Of a DNA stretch of 64,000 bases, positions 35,596 through 44,635 are shown piece after piece. Position 1 is the first letter of the stretch. The number at the start of each line of letters is the position of its first letter. Under the pieces are notes generated by a model. It did not search any database. It was not told the DNA's origin and saw only the letters and a list, made by a program, of their open reading frames with translations. The DNA is from AP-15 sp963832875 (GTDB lineage Bacteria; Pseudomonadota; Alphaproteobacteria; ATCC43930; CGMCC-115725). Where the stretch lies: NCBI GenBank assembly GCA_963832875.1, contig CAWHWB010000007.1:682001-746000 (forward strand), read 5' to 3'. The position numbers and the translations under genes were made by a program.

Positions 35596-35814
35596 CGAAA
35601 ATGGATGTTATGACCCGCCTGATTCACCAAAAGCCAAGGCCGATTTTGCCTATGATTTATGCAATAATCTGCCGTAATTTTAAGCAATTGAACTTGCGCG
35701 TTTATAAATCTGTTTGAAAGCCTCGATTGAGGTTGGAGGGCAGAAATTGCCCAGAGCGCATCGAGCAGGAGGCGGCTATCGTCGACGCGATCGTCGCAGT
35801 CGGGAGGAAGGGCG
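35596..35814. other. AT-rich upstream region of the kinase/phosphatase gene
   Basis: About 220 bases with conspicuously lower G+C (for example ATGATTTATGCAATAATC). This is the likely promoter and leader of the downstream fusion gene, but no -35/-10 pair with correct spacing could be picked with confidence. Confidence 0.35.
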
Positions 35815-37566
35815 GTGACCGCGTCGGCGCGCGAACGGCTGCCCGGCGGCAGCAATGCCGAGACCACGGTCGAGACCGGCGTGCAAGCTCGCGTCGGGTT
35901 TGCCTCGAAGACCGGGTTGCGCAAAAACAACGAGGATTTCGCCGCCGCGCTCTACGGGGCTGAGCTGCCCGAGCCGCGCCAGGAAATCGTCGCGGCGATC
36001 GCCGATGGCATCGGCGGCGCCAAGGGCGGGCGAACCGCGGCCGAAACAGCCGTGCGCGGGTTTCTCGACGGATTTTGCGATCTGCCCGAAACCATGGAGG
36101 TGCAGCGCGCGGGGGCGAGGATCATCGATGCACTCAACGGGTGGATCAATACCCAGGGTCGTCAAGACCCGAAGCTAGCGGGAATGGGTTGCACCTTCAC
36201 CGCGCTGGTGCTGCGCGGCCGCGTCGCCCACTTGCTGCATGTCGGGGACACGCGCGCCTATCGGTTCAGTCGAGACCGGCTTTCTTGCCTGACAAGCGAT
36301 CATGTGCGGCAGGATGGTGCGGTCCGCTCGCACACGCTGACACGCGCGCTCGGCGTGGAAACGGAGGTGCGCCTCGATTACGCGACCCAGCCGGTGGCGC
36401 TGCACGATCGTTTTCTGTTGTGCAGCGACGGCGTTCACGGGTTTCTGAGCGAACCGGAAATCACCGAGATCCTGCGCGACCGCTCAGCTCCCGAGGATAC
36501 CGCCGGCGCCCTGGTTGCAGCGGCGCTCCAATCCGGCAGCACCGACAACTGCACCGCCCTGGTTCTCGACGTGGTGGCGCTGCCGACGGCGGGGTCGGCC
36601 GACATCAGCGCCGGCATCGGGCAACTGCCGATCATTCCGGTGCCGATCGACGGCGAGACGATCGACGGATTTGTGCTGAAGGCGTTGATCTCCGACGGCC
36701 GCTACAGCCGGCTCTACGGCGCCGAGGACGAAGTCGAGGGCGGCAGCGTCGCCCTGAAATTCCCCAAGCCCCAGATCGCCAGCGTCGAGGCCTACCGCGC
36801 GGCGTTCGTCCGCGAAGCTTGGGTCGGCGCGCGGGTGCGCAATCCCGGGATCGGGCGAGTCATCGAGCTTCCACCCGGACGCCAGACCGCGCTCTACACG
36901 GTCATGCCGCTCTATCAGGGCGAGCTGCTCGAGCAGCGGCTGTCACGCAGCCCGGCGCTGGGATTGGAGGAGGGGCGCAACATCGCGCTGACGCTGGCCC
37001 GCGCGGTGTCAGCGCTGCATCGCGCTGGGATCATCCATCGCGACATCAAGCCCGACAATGTGATCCTCGAAGGCGGCGGGTCGTTGAAGCTGATCGATCT
37101 CGGGGTGGTGCGGGTTCCGGGACTGGAGGAGTTTCCGCCCGAAAACATTCCCGGCACCGCAGCCTATATGGCGCCGGAAATGCCGGAGGGCGAACCGGGC
37201 AACGAGGCGACCGACATCTATGCCCTGGGCGTGACGATGTTCCGCGCTTTTACCGGCCAATACCCGTACGGCAATCCCGATGCGGTCAGTCCGCCGCGGC
37301 GGAACCGGCCGATGGACTTTTCGGCGCTGCGGCCGGATCTCCCCGCCTGGCTCCAGGCCGCGCTCGAGCGCGCGATCGCGCAGGATCCGGCGAAGCGCTT
37401 TCACGACATGACCGAGTTCGCGCTCGAGATCGAGGCCGGACCGGCGCGCGCGCCGAGCGCCACGCAGCGGCCGCGAACGCTTTACGAACGCGCGCCCATG
37501 CGGGTCTGGCAAGGCATCGCGGCACTGCTGGCGCTGGCCCTCCTCTTGTCGCTGCTGCTGCGTTAG
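35815..37566 (+). CDS. PP2C phosphatase - serine/threonine kinase fusion, membrane-anchored
   Basis: 583 residues, GTG start at 35815 after GGAGGAAGGG. Residues ~20-260 are a PP2C phosphatase (LRKNNEDF, AIADGIGGAKGG, HVGDTRAYRF, LCSDGVHGF, STDNCTALV with the metal-binding Asp residues). Residues ~285-555 are a Hanks-type kinase (VALKFPKP Lys, HRDIKPDNVIL, IDLGVV where DFG is usual, AYMAPEM). The last ~20 residues form a membrane helix (IAALLALALLLSLLLR). Such bifunctional proteins often accompany nitrate/nitrite genes; here amtB and glnB lie nearby, which suggests but does not prove a nitrogen link. It may phosphorylate and dephosphorylate the same targets. Confidence 0.9.
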   Translation: MTASARERLPGGSNAETTVETGVQARVGFASKTGLRKNNEDFAAALYGAELPEPRQEIVAAIADGIGGAKGGRTAAETAVRGFLDGFCDLPETMEVQRAGARIIDALNGWINTQGRQDPKLAGMGCTFTALVLRGRVAHLLHVGDTRAYRFSRDRLSCLTSDHVRQDGAVRSHTLTRALGVETEVRLDYATQPVALHDRFLLCSDGVHGFLSEPEITEILRDRSAPEDTAGALVAAALQSGSTDNCTALVLDVVALPTAGSADISAGIGQLPIIPVPIDGETIDGFVLKALISDGRYSRLYGAEDEVEGGSVALKFPKPQIASVEAYRAAFVREAWVGARVRNPGIGRVIELPPGRQTALYTVMPLYQGELLEQRLSRSPALGLEEGRNIALTLARAVSALHRAGIIHRDIKPDNVILEGGGSLKLIDLGVVRVPGLEEFPPENIPGTAAYMAPEMPEGEPGNEATDIYALGVTMFRAFTGQYPYGNPDAVSPPRRNRPMDFSALRPDLPAWLQAALERAIAQDPAKRFHDMTEFALEIEAGPARAPSATQRPRTLYERAPMRVWQGIAALLALALLLSLLLR

Positions 37567-37586
37567 CGCAGTTTTCGATCACCAAG

Positions 37587-37643
37587 ACTTCGAGCCTGGG
37601 CCGGGACTTCGAGCCTGGGCCGGGAGTTCGAGCCTGGGCCGGC
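37587..37643. repeat. Three tandem copies of a 19-bp unit
   Basis: Three head-to-tail copies of ACTTCGAGCCTGGGCCGGG (the third reads AGTTCGAG and ends in C) directly follow the kinase/phosphatase gene. A short tandem array of this kind is copy-number variable and could alter a terminator or leader; no gene is encoded. Confidence 0.8.
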
Positions 37644-37764
37644 TGTCGGTGCTCGGCGCCACCGCGGTTGTCCGCCAGGCCAAACCGCGGGTAACGCACG
37701 CTCAAGAACCAGCCAGCCGGGCCTCGTCGCCCGCTTTCGCGAAGGCAGGCTTTGGCTGTTGGAT

Positions 37765-37805
37765 TTGCGACCCCGCTTGCGAGCGGGCAACGGGGAAGGG
37801 GGAAA
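37765..37805. repeat. Palindromic repeat (PHPDPLPASGRG class)
   Basis: GACCCCGCTTGCGAGCGGGC followed by AACGGGGAAGGGGGAAA resembles the intergenic element at 3386-3434 (GCGAGCGGGC core and G-rich end). It lies just upstream of the luciferase-like gene and may form a hairpin in its leader. Confidence 0.5.
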
Positions 37806-37882
37806 TGGCAAAGATCTGCTTGGCTCGCCCACGCGCGAGCCGAGCGCTGGACCGAAAATCCCGCCGCCGCTATCGTCGGTCG

Positions 37883-38875
37883 ATGAAATTTGGGGTGCTG
37901 CAGTTTTTCAGCTGGCCGGAGCGGCGGGTCGATCTGGCGACGGTCTATTCCAGGGCACTCGACCGCATCGAGATCATGGACCGCAGCGCCTACGACGCGG
38001 TGTGGCTCGCTGAGCACCATTTTTCGAGCTTCAGCGTATGTCCGTCGGTGCATATGGTCGGCATGTTGGCCGCCGCCCGCACCCGCCGGTTGCGCATCGG
38101 CACCGGGGTGTCATTGGCGCCGTTCTACCAGCCGCTGCGGCTGGCCGAGGAGGTGGCCCTCTTGGACTTGTTGTCCGGCGGGCGGGTCAATTGGGGTGCC
38201 GGCCGCGGCTTTGCCCGGATCGAGTTCGAGGCATTCGGCGTGCCGCCCGAAGAGAGCACGGCGCGGTTTCGCGAGACCGTCGAGATCGTGCTCAAGGCCT
38301 GGACCGACGAGCGGCTGAGCTTCGCCGGCGAATATTTCCGCTTTGACGGCATCGAGGTGTTGCCAAAGCCGGCCCAGCGCCCGCACCCGCCGGTGTGGAT
38401 GGCGGCGAGTTCTGAAGGGGCGATCGAATGGGCCGCCGGCCGCGGCTTCTCGATCCTGATGGACCCGCATTCCTCGGCCGCGGAGATCGGCCGCAAACGG
38501 CGGCTTTACGCCGGGCATCTGACCGCGGCGGGTTTTTCCGAGGTTGGCCGCGACATTCCGGTGGCCCGGCTGGTGGCGCTCGGCGGCAGTGCGCGGGCGG
38601 CGGCCGAGGTCGCGCGCAGCGGCGCTCAATGGATCGTCAATTCCTACCTCGGCGCCCAGCATCGCCCGGTGATGCAGACGAACTTCACCCCGGCGGGGAT
38701 CGACCCGGTCCAGCGCTACCTCGATGAGGTGATCCTGCACGGCACCCCCGAGGCGGTGACCGAACAAATTCTGCGGCTGCGCGACGAGATCGGCCTCGAT
38801 TATCTGCTGTGCGCCCCGCTCAGCCACGAAACCTTCATGCTGTTGACCGAAAGGGTGCTGCCCCGCCTCGCGTGA
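37883..38875 (+). CDS. LLM-class flavin-dependent oxidoreductase
   Basis: 330 residues from the ATG at 37883 (MKFGVLQFFSW). The luciferase-like (beta/alpha)8 barrel is evident from YDAVWLAEHHFSSFSVCPSV, IGTGVSLAPFYQPLRLAEEVALLDLLSGGR and GAGRGFARIEFEAFG. Such enzymes use FMNH2 and oxygen to oxidise diverse small molecules. Nothing nearby points to a specific substrate. The longer frame from 37649 passes through repeat sequence and is rejected. The next gene is convergent and, if its frame is corrected, ends five bases beyond this stop. Confidence 0.85.
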   Translation: MKFGVLQFFSWPERRVDLATVYSRALDRIEIMDRSAYDAVWLAEHHFSSFSVCPSVHMVGMLAAARTRRLRIGTGVSLAPFYQPLRLAEEVALLDLLSGGRVNWGAGRGFARIEFEAFGVPPEESTARFRETVEIVLKAWTDERLSFAGEYFRFDGIEVLPKPAQRPHPPVWMAASSEGAIEWAAGRGFSILMDPHSSAAEIGRKRRLYAGHLTAAGFSEVGRDIPVARLVALGGSARAAAEVARSGAQWIVNSYLGAQHRPVMQTNFTPAGIDPVQRYLDEVILHGTPEAVTEQILRLRDEIGLDYLLCAPLSHETFMLLTERVLPRLA

Positions 38876-38879
38876 GAGT

Positions 38880-39639
38880 TCACCCGAGCTCGATCCGGTT
38901 CAGCGCGGCGGTGAGCCGGCCTTCCCCCGGGCTGGCAACGGCGAGCCGAATTTGCGGCAGCGGAGTCGAGCTCGGCAAGCCGCCAACGGGTCGGCAGACC
39001 GAGGCCACCGGGGATCGAAGCATGGCCGCGATCCGGGTCGACCGCAAATAGCTGCGGCTCGATGCGCAGCCCGTGGCCGGTGGTTTTGAGGATCGCTTCC
39101 TTCAGCGTCCAGATGCGGAAAAACATCTCGCAGCGTTGCTCCGGAGCAAGCTGATCCAGTAGCCGGCGTTCCGGCGGCGCGTACCAGCGCGCGGCCATCT
39201 CGGCGATGTCGGTCGGCCGCCGCAGATCCTCGGCGTCGATCCCGACCGGCGCCCCCTGGAGGATCGCGCAGGCGGCGAACTCGCGGGTATGGGTCAGGTT
39301 GAACGAAGGAATCGGCCCCTCGCGAGGCGTCGGGATCAGCTCCGGACGGCCGAGCGGGCTGCGCGCCAGGTGCAGCTCTTCGCCGCCGAGCGCCCGCCGC
39401 AAGACCCGGCGCAGCATCGCGTGCGCGGCGACGTAGGTCGCCCGGTCACGATCGAACACGAACGCCTGCGCCCGGGCTGCCTCGTCGTCGGACAATTCGG
39501 CCATCAGATGCCGGATGCGGGCCGGATCGAGGCGATCGGCGGCAGTCCAATAGACGCTGACGAGGATCGGCCCATCGGGTGGTGCCGGATCATCGGTTGA
39601 AGCTGGGACGCCTCTGTGCTGGGATGGGGGCACCGACAT
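38880..39639 (-). pseudogene. 4'-phosphopantetheinyl transferase, C-terminus frameshifted
   Basis: The Sfp-type fold is clear: PSFNLTHTREFAACAIL, VGIDAEDLRRPTDIAEMAARW (Mg-binding Asp-x-Glu), and FFRIWTLKEAILKTTGHGL (Trp-Thr-x-Lys-Glu). The open frame then changes character after RLAELDSAA; a shift by one base near 38955 gives QIRLAVASPGEGRLTAALN and an immediate natural stop at 38880. The uncorrected frame runs on to 38800 inside the neighbouring gene. It would activate carrier proteins by adding phosphopantetheine; no synthase cluster is close by. Start ATG 39639 is only 15 bases from the divergent peroxiredoxin start. Confidence 0.75.
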
Positions 39640-39654
39640 TCGGGAGGGCGATCC

Positions 39655-40137
39655 ATGACCATCAAAGTTGGCGACAAGGTGCCGTCGGTGACATTGCGCA
39701 CTGTGGGGCCGGACGGCGTCCAGGCGGTCTCGACCGACGAATTTTTCCGCGGCAAGAAGGTGGCGCTGTTCGGCGTGCCCGGTGCTTTTACCCGAACCTG
39801 CTCGCAGCGGCATCTGCCGAGCTACGTTACCCATGCGGACGAGCTGAAGGCCAAGGGCGTCGGCACGATCGCCTGCATCGCGGTCAACGACCAGTTTGTG
39901 ATGGAGGCCTGGGGCAAGGAGCACGGGGCGCCCGGCAAGGTGGTGATGCTCGGCGACGGCAGCGGCGATTTCGCCCGCGCGATCGGGCTTGAGCTCGACC
40001 GCGTCAAGGAAGGCATGGGGATGCGCACCCAGCGCTATTCGATGCTGGTCGATGACGGGGTGGTCAAACAGCTCAATGTCGAGCAGCCCGGCCAATTCGA
40101 CGTCTCCAGCGCCGAATCGATGCTGAAGGCGCTCTGA
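39655..40137 (+). CDS. Peroxiredoxin, Prx5/AhpC-TSA type
   Basis: 160 residues, ATG 39655 after GGGAGGGCG. The peroxidatic Cys is in VPGAFTRTCSQRHLPSY, followed by the characteristic IACIAVNDQFVMEAWG and the Arg-containing MRTQRYSMLVDDG. This family reduces peroxides, commonly with glutathione or glutaredoxin as the electron donor. The gene diverges from the phosphopantetheinyl transferase with only a few bases between, so their promoters must lie inside each other's coding regions or be shared. Confidence 0.9.
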   Translation: MTIKVGDKVPSVTLRTVGPDGVQAVSTDEFFRGKKVALFGVPGAFTRTCSQRHLPSYVTHADELKAKGVGTIACIAVNDQFVMEAWGKEHGAPGKVVMLGDGSGDFARAIGLELDRVKEGMGMRTQRYSMLVDDGVVKQLNVEQPGQFDVSSAESMLKAL

Positions 40138-40145
40138 CCCGAAGA

Positions 40146-40433
40146 ATGGGCCGCGGCTGGCCGGCGGCTGCGATCGCGCTGGCGCTGGTCGCTGGCCTGA
40201 CGACCGCGCGGGCGCAGCCGGCGCAGCCCGCGCAATGGCTCAGGCTGCAACTGCCGCCGGTCGATCTGACGACCCCGCCCGACAATGATCCGCAGCGCGC
40301 AGCCATGCCCGATCGCGCTGGACCCGACGACTGCGCCCCGGCTTGGCCGTGCCGGTTGCGGCTGTTCGGGACACTCGGAGCGATCGACAAATACGGCGGC
40401 GTCGGGCTCAAGGGGACCGCTCCGTTCTGGTGA
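40146..40433 (+). CDS. Small exported protein of unknown function
   Basis: 95 residues. Residues 1-23 form a signal peptide (hydrophobic AAAIALALVAGLTT, cleavage after ARA). The mature part is Pro/Gln-rich with a short Cys pair (DDCAPAWPCRLRLFG) and ends in DKYGGVGLKGTAPFW. It starts eight bases after the peroxiredoxin stop and may be co-transcribed with it. I do not recognise a family. Confidence 0.55.
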   Translation: MGRGWPAAAIALALVAGLTTARAQPAQPAQWLRLQLPPVDLTTPPDNDPQRAAMPDRAGPDDCAPAWPCRLRLFGTLGAIDKYGGVGLKGTAPFW

Positions 40434-40502
40434 GCCCGTCCGGGCGACCCCCGCTCGGGAGCGACGCGAGATCGGGCCGGCGATCGATCGAGGGAGAATA
40501 CG

Positions 40503-41033
40503 ATGAGCGGGCTCGAACCCATTCCCTATTCCGATGCGCAACTGCGCGCGATCCTCGAGCGGGTGCGCACGATCGCGATGGTCGGGGCCTCGTCGAACTG
40601 GAACCGGCCCAGCTACTTCGTCATGAAGTATCTGCAGAACAAGGGTTATCGGGTGATCCCGGTCAATCCCGGCATCGCCGGGGAGGATCTGCTCGGCGAG
40701 CGGGTCTACGCCTCGCTGCGCGATATTCCCGAGCCCATCGACATGGTCGACATGTTCCGCGCCGCGCGCGAGGCGCCGGCGGTGGTCGAGGACGCGATCG
40801 CGATCGGCGCCAAGGTCCTGTGGATGCAGCTCGGCATCCGCAATGACGCAGCCGCGGCCGCGGCCGAGGCGGCCGGCATCGAGGTCGTGATGAACCGCTG
40901 CCCTAAGATCGAGTTTGGCCGGCTCGGCGGCGAATTGTCGTGGAGCGGGGTCAACAGCGGCATCATCAGGAACCGCGCGCCCGAGCCGCCGCTCGCCCGC
41001 CGGGCCAAGGAGCGGCCCGCGCCCTCGCACAAC
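40503..41033 (+). CDS. CoA-binding domain protein, in frame with metY
   Basis: ATG 40503 follows GAGGGAGAATAC. Residues 1-150 form a single CoA-binding Rossmann domain of the YccU type (IAMVGASSNWNRPSYFVMKY, then IPVNPGIAGEDLLGERVY, MVDMFRAAREAPAVVEDAI, LWMQLGIRND). The function of this family is unknown, but it is often found just before O-acetylhomoserine sulfhydrylase genes in alphaproteobacteria. Here no stop separates them: the frame continues through a 25-residue linker (RAPEPPLARRAKERP) into metY. It is either a true fusion or the product of an indel near the junction; I cannot decide. Confidence 0.75.
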
Positions 41034-42315
41034 ATGCCGCACGGCTTCGAGACCCGCGCGGTCCATGCGGGTGCGGCCCCCGACCCGGTGACCGGCGCGC
41101 GCTCGACCCCGATCTACCAGACCGCGGCTTATGTGTTCGACGATGTGGACCACGCCGCTTCGCTGTTCAACCTACACAATTTTGGCTACATCTATGCGCG
41201 GCTGAACAATCCAACCGTGTCGGTGCTCGAAGAACGGGTGGCGAGCCTCGAAGCCGGCCGTGCCGCGGTCGCTGCCGCCTCGGGCCACGCGGCCCAGTTC
41301 CTGATCTTTTTCACATTGCTCGAACCGGGCGACGAATTTCTCGCCTCGCGCAACCTCTATGGCGGCTCGCTGACCCAGTTCGGCCTGTCGTTCAAAAAGC
41401 TCGGCTGGAAGTGCGATTTCGTCGATCCCGTCGATCCCGAGAATTTCCGCCGCGCGCTCACCCCCCGCACCAAGGCGATCTTTGTCGAAAACCTCGCCAA
41501 TCCCGGCGGCATCGTCGTTGATCTCGAAAAGGTCGCGGCGGTGGCGCACGAGGCTGGCATCCCGCTGATCGTCGATAATACGCTGGCGACCCCCTATCTG
41601 TGCCGGCCCTTCGAGTGGGGGGCCGACATCGTCTGCCATTCGACCACCAAGTTCCTTTCCGGCCACGGCCATGCGCTGGGCGGCATCGTCGTCGAATCCG
41701 GGCGTTTCGATTGGGCGCGAGGGCAACCGGTTCCCGTCGCTGACCGATCCGGAGCCGGCCTATCACGGCCTCAAATTCTTCGAGAATTTCGGCGATTTCG
41801 CGTTCACCACCAAGGCGCGGGCGGTGGCGTTGCGCGATTTCGGCCCGACCCTGTCGCCGATGAACGCGTTTCTGACCCTGACCGGCATCGAGACCCTGCA
41901 CGTGCGCATGGACCGCCATGTCGAAAATGCCGGCAAGGTCGCCGAATTTCTCGCCGCCCATCCGCGCGTCGCCTGGGTCTCCTACGCAGGGCTCCGGGAC
42001 AGCCCATACCACGAGCTCGCGTTGAAATACCTGCCGAAAGGGGCGGGTGCGGTCTTCACCTTCGGCGTCAAGGGCGGCTACGAGGCCGGGACCCGCCTCG
42101 TCGAGAACGTGCAATTGTTCTCGCACCTTGCCAACATCGGCGACACCCGCAGCCTGATCCTGCATCCGGCCTCCACTACCCACCGCCAACTCTCCGACGA
42201 GCAGCGCCTCGCCGCTGGCGCCGGCCCCGACGTGGTGCGTCTCTCGATCGGCCTCGAAGCCGCCGCCGACCTGATCCGCGACCTCGACCAGGCCCTCGCC
42301 GCCGCCGACCGGTGA
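41034..42315 (+). pseudogene. metY: O-acetylhomoserine aminocarboxypropyltransferase, frameshifted
   Basis: From MPHGFETRAVHAGAAPDPVT onward this is the PLP-dependent Cys/Met-metabolism family, with STPIYQTAAYVFDD, ASGHAAQFLIFFTLLEPGD and the PLP Lys in VCHSTTKFLSGHGHA. At about 41722 the frame is lost: IVVESGRFDWARG is followed in the other frame by NRFPSLTDPEPAYHGLKFFE and the rest of the C-terminal domain to the stop at 42315. Removing one base (GCGCGAGGGCAAC) restores a normal ~425-residue enzyme that makes homocysteine from O-acetylhomoserine and sulfide. It is either recently inactivated or a sequencing error. Confidence 0.85.
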
Positions 42316-42480
42316 CAACGGTACCTTCGTCCAGCAATTGTTCGACGATCAGACCGATGGCTCGTTCACCACCGGGGCAATCCCGGCGGCTCCCGAGTCC
42401 GGGTCGCTGGTGCACCTCGGCAGCGACCTTCTCGGCCTTGCCCTTATGCGTCGCCGCAAACAGGCGCGAGGCCGGACGGC
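42316..42480 (+). pseudogene. Possible remnant of a PEP-CTERM-type sorting signal
   Basis: A short plus-strand stretch reads AAPESGSLVHLGSDLLGLAL, then MRRRKQAR, at 42386-42469. This looks like a degraded PEP-CTERM tail (VPEP, hydrophobic segment, then Arg cluster) with the motif altered to APES and polar residues in the membrane part. No start codon or secretion signal precedes it. The resemblance may be chance; recorded because it is not explained by any gene. Confidence 0.3.
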
Positions 42481-42517
42481 GGAAGACCCGGCCCGATCCT
42501 CCGCCGACCAGCCGCCG

Positions 42518-43372
42518 TCAGCCGCTGGTGTGTTTGCGGATAAAGGCTTTCATGCGGTCGATGGCGCGGGCGGCGTAGGGGGCGTCGGGCTTGCCGGTCA
42601 TAAAGCCGTGATTAGCGCCTTCGTAGAGCTGCAGCTCGACCTCGCCGCCGGCCTTGCGGTAATCGGCGACAAATTTGCGCATCAATTCGACTGGGACCCA
42701 TTCGTCCTGGTCGCCGCCAAAGACCAATGCCGGGGGCAGATGGACCGTTTCGCCGCGGTCAAGCAGGCGCGGCGGGTTGCCCTCTTCCATCGTTGCCGCG
42801 TCGCCCCAGAAATTGTGGTGGTTGTCGAGCAATTCGGCATTGCCGGCCTTTTTGGCCAGCTCATAGCGCAGCAATGGATCGAGCACCCCCCAGCCGGAAA
42901 TGACAAAAGCGAGCCGGGCGTCGATCGCCGGCGCATCGGCCAGCCACAATGCCGAATAGCGCGGGTCGTCGGGGCGCATCGCCGCCAGCAATACCTGGTG
43001 CCCGCCGCTCGACGTGCCAAAGCTGCCCACCCAGTCGGGACGGGTCTGGTACTCGCCGGCATGCGCCTTGAGCCAACGAGCGCCGAGGTTGATGTCGGCG
43101 AGCGAGGCGGGGTAGGGGGCCTCGGGCGGCATCCGGAAATCGAGCGAGGCGACGAGGATGCCGCTCTCGGCCAAAGCCTTGGCGATAAAGTCGTTGTCGG
43201 TGCGGTCCTTGTTGACCCAGGCGCCGCCGTGGACCTGCAACACCGCCGGGAACGGGCCGGCGCCGCTCGGCCGGTAGAGCCGGGCCAGCAATGGGCGGCC
43301 ACCCTGACGCTGGTATTCGACGTCTTCGACCCGGATTTGGCGGCGGGCCTCGGCTTCGGCGGTCATCGACAT
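42518..43372 (-). CDS. Alpha/beta hydrolase (carboxylesterase/dienelactone-hydrolase-like)
   Basis: 284 residues from the ATG at 43372 (GAGGGAC eight bases upstream). The fold markers are VLQVHGGAWVNKDR (oxyanion loop), the elbow GSFGTSSGGHQ with Ser nucleophile, the Asp in GGDQDEWVP and the His in GANHGFM. It probably hydrolyses a small ester. It converges with metY. The next gene downstream on the other side (43437) is on the same strand but belongs to another group. Confidence 0.85.
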   Translation of the reverse strand: MSMTAEAEARRQIRVEDVEYQRQGGRPLLARLYRPSGAGPFPAVLQVHGGAWVNKDRTDNDFIAKALAESGILVASLDFRMPPEAPYPASLADINLGARWLKAHAGEYQTRPDWVGSFGTSSGGHQVLLAAMRPDDPRYSALWLADAPAIDARLAFVISGWGVLDPLLRYELAKKAGNAELLDNHHNFWGDAATMEEGNPPRLLDRGETVHLPPALVFGGDQDEWVPVELMRKFVADYRKAGGEVELQLYEGANHGFMTGKPDAPYAARAIDRMKAFIRKHTSG

Positions 43373-43436
43373 TTGCGGTCCCTCATTGCATGTTCGGCCG
43401 GCATCGTAGCGCATCGGGCCGAGGCAAATCCACCGG

Positions 43437-44623
43437 TCAGCGGCGCAGGCGCTCGAGCGCCATCCGCGCCATCGGGTCGCGCTGGGGCAGCCGGAGGATC
43501 CGGCGTTCCAGCCCAGTCCTCAGCACCGCCGCATCGGGGAACCTGCGATCGGTCCAGAACCGTTTCGCCGGATCGAAAAACCCGACCGTTTCGAGAAAGG
43601 CGACCGTGAAATAGTAGCTCTCGGGCAGAGATTCGCCGACCGCTCGCGCCATCACCTCACCCTCGGCGGCGATCGCGCCCTGGAGACACCACGATAGGAG
43701 GCGCTCGATCTCGACCGCCGCGCGCCGGCGCTGATCGAGGCGCATCCGGGGCCAGCCGAGCTGAAACAGCACCGCGACATCGTAGTTGTTGTGGTTGCTG
43801 AGGCCAGCATCGTCGAGCCAGCCATTGGGGTAGGGGTCGCCCCGGATCTTGATCAGGGTGTCGATCAATTGCGGCCAATAGCCGATCCGGCCTTCGAGGT
43901 AGCGCGCCATGTGAAAGGTCAGGCTGAGATCGGCGGTGCGCCAACGCTGTCCGGCGATCTCGTAATCCGCCCCGAAGAACCCGGTCGCGGCATCCTGCCA
44001 TCGAGCGATGAAGCGGCGGATCACATCTTCGAGTCGCCAATCCCACGGATAGCCTGGCGGACGGCGGCGCAGGATCAGGCGGACCAGATCGGCAGTGGCA
44101 AAGTTCAGCTCCTTGCGGCGGTCGATGCCGTCCTCGGCGAGGCGCGAGACAAGGAGGCTGTCGAGATAGCTCGCCAGACGCTCGGGATCGTTGACCCGAT
44201 CGAGAAATCGCGGCGGATGGGCGGCGCCGGCGAAGTCGTCGGCGAGCATATGGTCGACCGAGGCGTCGAGCTTGAGAAACCACACCTCGGTGCCGGCGCC
44301 GAAGCTGCCGTCCTGGTCCGGGAGCAGACCGCTCGGCGGCTGCGCCAGGGCGGCGAGGGCGCGCAACCGGTCGAGCGCCGCGCCCGCCGCTGACGCATCG
44401 CCGGTATATTGCAGCCGCCACAGCAACTCGCCGATGGCCTGGCGTAGAAAGGATGTGTCGCGGCCGATCGCCTCGTCTCGGTCGAGGCGCCCCTCGAGCG
44501 CGCGGATTTCCGGCTCGGCCGCGAGATCGAGCCCGGCGATCGCCGGAAAATACGCCGCGATCGTGTCTTGGGGTCGCCAGCCGGCGGGCGGCGGGAGCGC
44601 GCGAGCGGCAGATCGAGCACCAC
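43437..44623 (-). CDS. Unknown protein, possible alpha/alpha-toroid fold; start unresolved
   Basis: About 395 residues of a globular, helix-rich protein with repeated Trp/Tyr-containing segments (RLEDVIRRFIARWQDAATGFF, then TFHMARYLEGRIGYWPQLID, and DAGLSNHNNYDVAVLFQLGWP). I do not recognise it. The helical repeats and the upstream heparinase II/III-like gene suggest an alpha/alpha toroid carbohydrate protein. In the coding frame there is no ATG or GTG near the beginning: the only candidates are a CTG at 44639 or a GTG pair at 44620-44623 in another frame (VVLDLPLARSR), which would need a one-base shift. The gene follows the MFS gene within a few bases. Confidence 0.5.
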
Positions 44624-44635
44624 TGCCGGTGCCGG

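Noticed and set aside
40434..40502. SAM-responsive riboswitch before the CoA-binding/metY genes
   Set aside because: Only 69 bases are available and no conserved SAM-I or SAM-II core or pseudoknot pattern is present.
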